A stretch of DNA of 64,000 nt from Amphimedon queenslandica. Lineage: Eukaryota; Porifera; Demospongiae; Haplosclerida; Niphatidae. The notes beneath the pieces were generated by a model. That model did not search any database. It was not told the origin of the DNA and was given only the letters and a program-made list of their open reading frames with translations. The stretch covers positions 164,504-228,503 of the forward strand of contig NW_003546325.1 in the NCBI RefSeq assembly GCF_000090795.2, given 5' to 3'. Below, piece after piece: positions 30,001 through 39,000 of this stretch. Numbering within the stretch: position 1 is the stretch's first letter; each line of letters starts with the position of its first letter. The position numbers and the translations under genes are program-made.

Positions 30001-33000
30001 TCAAAGCTCTCACGATGTTAGCAACTAGCAATGATGATACTTTCATCAGCTTTACCTCACTCCTGGGTACTGACATGAATAGTAATGCTGTCGTTCCTAT
30101 TACATCAGATAGTGTACTTAGAGGTACTTTGTATGGTGACACCACTAAGCCATTATTAGAAGATCTAGTGGTGAACCTAAACACTGGTCATGTCATCCTA
30201 ACCTTCTCTGAAGCTGTCAACATATCATCACTCAATATAACTGATCTACTCTTTGTTGATTGCTGTACTTATTCTATCATTAGTGGCAGTGGATCTGGCT
30301 CTATGTCTGGTTCAGGGTCTAGTGATAATCTTAATGCTAGAGGATTGATGCCCTTATATCAGTACAGTTTGAAGAATGGCTACTGTGTGAGTACAAGTAG
30401 AACTGTGTACACGTGTACACTTGACACTGAAGATCTCAATGAAATAAAACGCTTACCATTCTGTACTCAAGAGTCTGACTGTTGTGTTATATTCACTGGT
30501 GATGCTATTAAAGATTATTCACGAAACATAATAGAGACAGAGTTTGGAGACTGTGGAGTCAATTCTTCATACATTTATGATACCAATCGTCCACAGTTGG
30601 TACAGTTCACCGAGTTCAATCTACACAACAGTACACTGACCCTACTCTTCAATGAAACAATTGATGCATCAACTTTCAATATGTCAGCCATTACTTTGCA
30701 GTCATTCTATTACAATGCTCATTACAATTACACTCTAACTGGTGGCTTTGTACTCACTCAAGATAGCACTGTAGCTCAACTACAACTCCTTCAATCTGAC
30801 CTACATGAAATACAGGAGCTTCGTGCCCTTTGCTCTGAGCTCAACAATTGTTGGATATTATTCAGCTCTTACTTTGTTGATGACATGGCTGGAAACAGGA
30901 TTATACCTGTACCTGAAATCAATGCAAAACCAGCTGTTAACTTTATTGATGATATGAGACGACCAAGACTGGTAGCATTTGAGCTAGACCTTAGTAATGA
31001 CACACTCACTTTAACATTTAGCGAAATTGTTGATGCTAAGTCTCTTGAGCCAACAGCAATATCAATACTCAATAATTCCTCTGAAGACGCAATCACTATT
31101 ACACTAACTGGTGGTAGTACAGTCAGTCCTGATGGCCTATCAATAGTAATTGATTTATTAGCTGCTGATACCAATAGACTCCGTGCACTTGATGACATTG
31201 CTACTAATGAGAATAACACCTTCATATCTATTGATAGGTCACTCATTACTGATGCAGTCAGGTTAGAAGCAAATCAAGTTGAAGCTATTGATAAACCAAA
31301 TGCCTTGAAAGTATCACCCGATGGTCTGTATGAAGACTATATTTCTCCTAATTTGACACAATTTTCACTTGATCTTGATCAAGACATCATAACACTAACC
31401 TTTAATGAACCAGTTAGAGTGTCATCGATACTTTACAATTACATCACACTGATATCTGATCAGAATAACTCACCAGTTGATCAAAGAACACTGATTGGTG
31501 GTGTAATAGACCCATCAACTAATTTCAATGGAACAATGATACTAATTATCCACTTGACACAACCTGATATTCGTTACCTAAAGTTATCAGAAATGGATCT
31601 TGCTAACAGTGTATATGATACATATATCAGTGTATTGGAAGGAATGATACTGGATATGTCTGATAATCCATTAGTGCCTATACCCTACACGTCATCATTG
31701 AGAGCTCGTTCATTCACTCCTGATACTACACCTGCTGTACTCATTGATTTCCAACTAGATATGGATCTTGGTCTCTTACACTTAACCTTCAATGACATTG
31801 TTAACAGTTCAACTCTGTATGCTCCAGCAATCACAATACAAGACACAAGATTCATCATGTCTAACTTTGTGACTCTCACTAAAGGAAGCACCACTAGTAG
31901 TCCTAATGGCTACTATATTACCATTAACATCTCTGTCTCTGATTTGAACCGTATCAAATTCAATGACAATCTTGCAACAAGTATTGACAATACATATCTA
32001 TCAATGAGAGCCGAGTCGTTCATGGATAACTTTGGTGTTGATGTCATAGCTATTACCAGTCATGATGCCATCAAAGCATCTAGATTCATCAATGACACAA
32101 CACCACCAGAGCTCCTTGACTTTACACTTGATATGAACAGTGGCATCATTCACTTAACATTTGATGAAACAGTACGAGCCAATACAATAATAGAAGAAGA
32201 AATAATATTACTAGGGAACTCCAATATTTCCTCTACTTCCTCAGTGCAGTTGAATGATGGCATATCATCATCAACAGATTCCACATTCATTGACGTGTAC
32301 ATAATGAATACTGACTTAAATGATATTAAGTACTTCATTGATTTGGGTACATCTGTGAATGACACATTCATTGCTTTCAGTGAGGACCTTATAATGGACA
32401 TGAATACTAATCCAGTGGCTCCTATTGATCAATATGATGCTAAACAAGCTAGCTCATTCATTCAAGATGAACAATTTCCTATGCTGCTATCCTTTTCCAT
32501 TAATCTCACTGAAAATACTCTAACACTAACATTTGACGAAACAGTCCATGGTGCTACACTACAGGCTAATGGACTAACAGTACAGAACAGCAGGGTATTG
32601 AACACAGGCAGTTATAGGACATTACAATCAAGCAGTGGATCACTAGTTAACTCAACAATTACAACAGTCTACTTGGGTCTCAGTGATTTGAATGAAATAA
32701 AACGTATCACTAATTTAGCCACTTCAGTAAATGATACATACCTATCAGCTACCAATTTTACCATTAAGGACATGAATGGCAATAGCTTGGCTGTTGTGCC
32801 CAATAATAATGCTACCAAAGCTAATGCCTATTATGGTGATACTATCAGACCTTCTCTTGAAGGATTTAGCCTCAACCTATCATCAGAAATACTCACATTG
32901 TCATTCTCTGAAACAGTCAGAGCAAGAACTCACTATCTCTCACTATATACTCTATTATCATCAAATGGCACTGAAGCAGTTGAATATTCACTGACTGGAG

Positions 33001-36000
33001 GAATATCAAACATTGATGACTATCATATACTCGATATTGAGCTTACCACTAGCGACTTGAATGAAATAAAGCGTCTGATTGAGCTAGCCACTGAAGACAG
33101 TGACACATTCCTCTCAGTGGAGGCTGATGCTATTGAAGACATGTTCACTAATCCACTGCTACCCTCAGATGAACCACTACCAGTGACAGTCTATGTTCCT
33201 GATCTCATTAGACCAGAACTGAACAGTTTTCACATTAATATGAATACTGGGGAATTGACTCTGTTTTTCTCTGAAACTGTCAACACATCAACCTTTGTAG
33301 TGGACCAGATGCAGCTACAGAATAACATTACTCAATACTTTAGATTCACTGAGAGCTCTTACATTAACAGCTCATTCTATCATATTGTGACAGTGTACAT
33401 CAGTCCTGATGATCTGAATGAAATAAAAAGACTAGACCAACTGGCTCTAGACAATACAACAACATTCCTTACAATTACAAGCAACCTTGTTTACGACATG
33501 AATGACAATCCTATTGTAACAATACACCACACTACTCCATTACCAGTCTCTGTGTATATCAGAGATTCAAACCCACCCCAACTTGTGTCCTTTGATCTGG
33601 ATATTGATTCCAGTCTCTTGGTGCTACATTTTAACGAAACAGTTGAAAGTAGCTCCTTGAATGTCACTGCCATTACACTTCAGAGCAATGAAAGCTTCCA
33701 CCTCTCAGAGCATACCCTCTCTCTGACAGACTCCAGTTATACTGTATCTCCTGATGGTACATCAATTGTCATTAGCATCAGTACAGCAGACCTTAATGAG
33801 CTCAAACGACTCAACCAATTAGCCACTTCAGACAATGACACATACTTATCACTAACATCAGATGCTATCAATGATATGTCTGGTAACTCAATAGTTCCCA
33901 TATTGTCATCAGCCTCTATTCCAGTGGCATTATATACACCTGATGATACCAGTCCTACTCTTGATAGATTCAGTTTAGATATGAACACTGCTATACTGAG
34001 ACTCACCTTCTCTGAGACTGTCAATGCACTGACTCTCAATATCTCAGATATAACACTCCAGTCAAGGTATAATGATGCTAGTGTAAGCTACTCACTAACT
34101 GATGGGCTCCTACCAGATCAGTCTTATTCAAACAGTACAGATAGCACTGTTCTTACAGTATACATTGGTGTGGATGATTTAAATGAAATAAAAAGACTTT
34201 ATAGACTAGCCACTACTCCTGATAATACATACTTGTCAGTCACTAGTAGTCTCATTGAAGACATGAATGAGTTGAGTGTTGTTCCAATATCAACTACTAA
34301 TGCTTTACCGGTGGGTGATTACACTGATGATACTTCTACACCAGTATTATTATCTGCTTCACTTAACTTAACATCAGAAACACTATCATTGACATTTGAT
34401 GAAACGGTGAATGTCGATAGTTTCAATGTGACACAGATCACAATACAATCCACTCGTAATGTCAGTGAAGGCTCATTTGTTGATCTCAATCATTATAGAT
34501 CATTGTCCGTAGAGAATTCAACTGTGATAACATTGGTACTTGCTTTTGATGATCTCAATGACATTAAACTGAACACTTACCTTGCTACTAATCAAAGCAA
34601 TGCCTGGATAAGGATATACCCATCAGCTCTATTAGATATGGCTTATGAGGCTAATCCTATACAAGACACCATACAACTCACTGCCAAATTCACAGAGGAT
34701 CGTACTGATCCTGTATTAACATCATTCTCAGTTGATCTTAATACTGGAATATTGATACTAAACTTTGATGAGCCTGTTGATGTATCTACTATCAATTACA
34801 CTGCTTTCACTCTTTACTCAACTCCACTGGTAGATGATGTACTGAGTAACACTAGTATGTATTCTAATGACACTCTCTATTCAACAAATGCTTCTGATGC
34901 TTCCATTGGCAGTGATGACATACCATTCACCTATTACACACTTACTGATGGTTCTACTAATAGTGCTAACGGCCTTCAGGTCATACTCAATCTAACTATT
35001 GATGATCTTAATGCCATCAAGAAAGATGAGTACTTGTATTTCAATAGGAACTCATCACATCTCAGTATTACAGCTTATGCTATTGATGACATGAACTCTA
35101 ATCCTATATCAAGTATCACCCCATCAATGGCTATACAGGCCTTCCAATACATCAATGATACAACATCACCAGTTTTAATTAGTTTTGATCTGGACATGAA
35201 TACTGGTCTACTTGTGTTGCACTTTCCCGAGACGATTGATGTTTCTACTACAAAGTTTGATGGTATTGTCCTACAACAAAGCTCCAATGTAACACTGAGC
35301 ATTAAAGAGTACATGCTCACTTCAGGCTACCTTAATATGACAGATGATGGGGTCACTGCTTATATACAGATCACTCATTATGATCTTAATGAAATCAAGC
35401 AGAGAAGGATTGGCCTATCAAACACTACCACTTGGCTGACCATTGAAGAATCAACACTACTGGACATGAGTGACCGGCCTTTACTACCTCTTGTCAATGG
35501 TCTTACAGCTAAGAGGGTAGATGATTACAAACCTGATGTTACTTCACCCACACTAGTCTCATTTATACTGGATCTTGACAGTGACCAGCTCTTCCTCAGT
35601 TTCTCTGAAACTGTTGATGGTTATAATCTCAATGTTAGCACCATCACGCTACAAGACACAGCAAATGCCAGTTATCTTTACAATCATTACACACTGACCT
35701 CTGAGAGCAGCTCTGTGAGTTATGCCTATGGTCCTAATGTCACTATTAGTATTGGCACTAATGATATTAATATCATTAAAGAGCTAATAGAACTGGCTGT
35801 TAGTTTAGATACTACATACATCAGTATTACTGAAGAGCTTGTAGATGATGTATTTGATAACGCTGTCATTGGTATTGACAGTACTGAAGCTCAACAAGCA
35901 ACAGGTTTCATACATGATGCTAATCAACCAAACCTAACACATTATGAAATAGACATGAATGATAAAATCCTGACACTTTATTTCTCAGAAACAGTCAATG

Positions 36001-39000
36001 GAAGCTCATTGAACATTGATTCATTTACTCTGTTAGCTGAACAGGCAACGGGTGACTTCACCATAGAGAAATATACATTACAAACAAGCTACACATTGAC
36101 TGGCTATAGCTCAGTTATCAACATCAGAATATCAGATGATGATTTCAATAGAATCAAGCAACTCACAGGTCTTGCTACAGACATTGATACCACTTATCTC
36201 TCAGTGACCTCTGATGGTATACTAGACACCAGTGATAACCAAGTAATATCAATCACACCAGATGAAGCTATCAAAGCTAGTGAGTACATTAAAGATGCCA
36301 CCAATCCTACACTGACTGGATTTGATCTCGATATGAACTACATGATATTGACACTCACATTCTCTGAGACTGTCAATGTTTCATCCATTGAGTACACAGC
36401 CCTCACATTGATAGACTCTGATGCAGAGGACCCGATTCAATACACTTTACTTAATGGAGAAACAGACTCAGTCAATGCCCCAGTCATTATTATTGATATT
36501 ACAAAAGAAGATGAGGACAATATAAAGAGAATTGCTGATTTGGCTACTACAGAGAATAACACATACATATCTATCACGTCTCTGCTAATACAAGATATGG
36601 ATGATCTCCCTGTCAATAACATTACTTTTGTGACAGCTTTAAGAGTCAGAAACTTTACAAGAGACACAACCAGACCCACACTTGTCTCATTCAATCTTAA
36701 TCTCACATCTGATTTACTGACTCTCACATTCAGTGAAACAGTCAATGCTAGTACACTGTACATCAGTGGAATAACACTACAGAATAAAGAGTCATTAGAC
36801 GTCAATACTACAGTATACCACACTCTCACTGATAGCTCTTGGGTTATTTATGATGACCCAATCATTTACATTGACTTGAGCTTTTATGATAGAAATGAGC
36901 TGAAGAGGCTTTACACATTAGCCACTAGTATGAATGACACATACATTACCATCAGCAGTGGCTCTGTACTTGATATGGTTGACCTTCCATTAGTACCAGT
37001 ACTCAACATCAGTGCTGAGCCTGTTCATACTCATACTGAAGATAATACTCCACCATATTTGAGTTCATTTACTCTTAATATGTCAAGCGAGATACTGACA
37101 CTTAATTTCAGTGAGACGGTTAATATCAATACATTTGATGCTACACAATTAACACTAGTTGGGGTACCATCTAATTCCTCATTTCAATTGACTGGAGGTG
37201 TGGTTCTTAATAGAGATCACACTTATCTAGTTGATTTATTGCTCACTGATCCTGATTTAAATCAGATCAAGTTTGACACCAATCTAGCAACAGTCATTAG
37301 CAACACTCATTTAGTCTTTACCAGCTATCTTCTCTCTGATATGAATCAGAATCCAGTGATACCAATCATTAGTCCAGTAATGGCCGTTGGATTTATAAAT
37401 GACACCGTTCCTCCTGTGCTAAACAGCTTTGATTTTGATCTTGATGAAGGAACACTGTCCCTACACTTATCTGAAACTGTCAATGCTGATTCACTCATTA
37501 CCAGTGAATTAACACTATTAGCATATCCTAATGCTACCAATGACTCATTCATATTCTCGGTTAGCAGCATGACATATAGTATCAATGGTACAACACTGGT
37601 CATTAACATCAGTCAGGTTGACCTTGATGATATCAAGAGACTCTCAATGCTAGCTATTGATAATACTTCTACTTACCTATCATTGACAAATGATGCATTG
37701 AGTGATATGAATGCTAATCCTATTGAGCTGGTCTCCAGGGCTAGTCCAGCTCTTGTTCAGTCCTACACTCCTGACACCACTGATCCAGAACTTTTAGAAT
37801 TCTCTGTCAATTTTACATCGGAAGTCATAACTCTCTCATTTTCAGAGACAGTGAATGTCTCTTCAATCAGGGCCACTTCCATTACCATTCAATCAAGCAA
37901 TAGCAGTGATGCCCTCTCTGTTAACCTCAGAGGTGGTGAAGTTATTACAATAATCAATGACCCAGTGGTTGTCATTAAGCTCTCACAAGATGATCTCAAT
38001 TTGATTAAAAGTCTAACAGACTTAGCAACATCAATGGACAATACCTTCATATCTGCTACTGACCAGCTAGTCAGTGACATGGCTGGGAATAGCTTTGAGA
38101 AAATACTAAATACATCATCTCTTGAAGTTAGTAGCTTTTATGATGATACCATTAGGCCAGAACTGAATTCATTTGACCTTGATATGAACACTGGTACTAT
38201 CACTCTATACTTCTCTGAGAGTGTTTCCAGCTCAACACTGACTGCTCAATCAATGACATTCTTAAACACTAATCAGTTTACTAACAGTACTGTCAGTTAT
38301 ACATTAGTCAATGATACAGCACAACCACTAGTCATTCTCAATGATAGTGTAGTGATTGTATTCACACTCTCTGATGAAGACAGGTATCGTTTACAAGAGC
38401 TCGTTACTCTTGCTACTTCTCTCAATGATACGTTCCTCTCTTTTGATTCTGATTTAGTTCTAGATCAATTTGAGAACAATATCATACCAAACATCATACC
38501 TGTTGGTAGCTATAAACCTGACATAACATGTCCTCAACTGTACGAGTCTGTATTCAATCTTGATGAGAGCACTCTCCTACTAACATTCAGTGAACCAGTC
38601 AATGCCTCAACATTCGATGAAACACAATTGACTGTGTATAGCACTGTAAGCTTCTCATCTATCAGTCACACACTAACAATGGCCGTCATAGAGGGAAGTG
38701 ATGTATACACTAGATTCTTGAACCTGAGGCTCTCAGATTTTGACACAGATACAATCAAGTCAATTCCAGAGCTGGGCTCATCTTTAGTTAATACTTATGT
38801 ATATTTAACAAATTATTCCATCAGGGATACATCTGATAACCAATACTGCCCTGATACTCTACCTCTAATTGTTAGTGATTTCATTGATGATGCTGTTTCA
38901 CCAGTGCTGCTCAATTTTACCTTTGACTTGAACCTGGCTACCATATACTTGACATTTAGTGAAAGTGTTCAATATGCAGCCCTTGATGTCAATGAGATTA

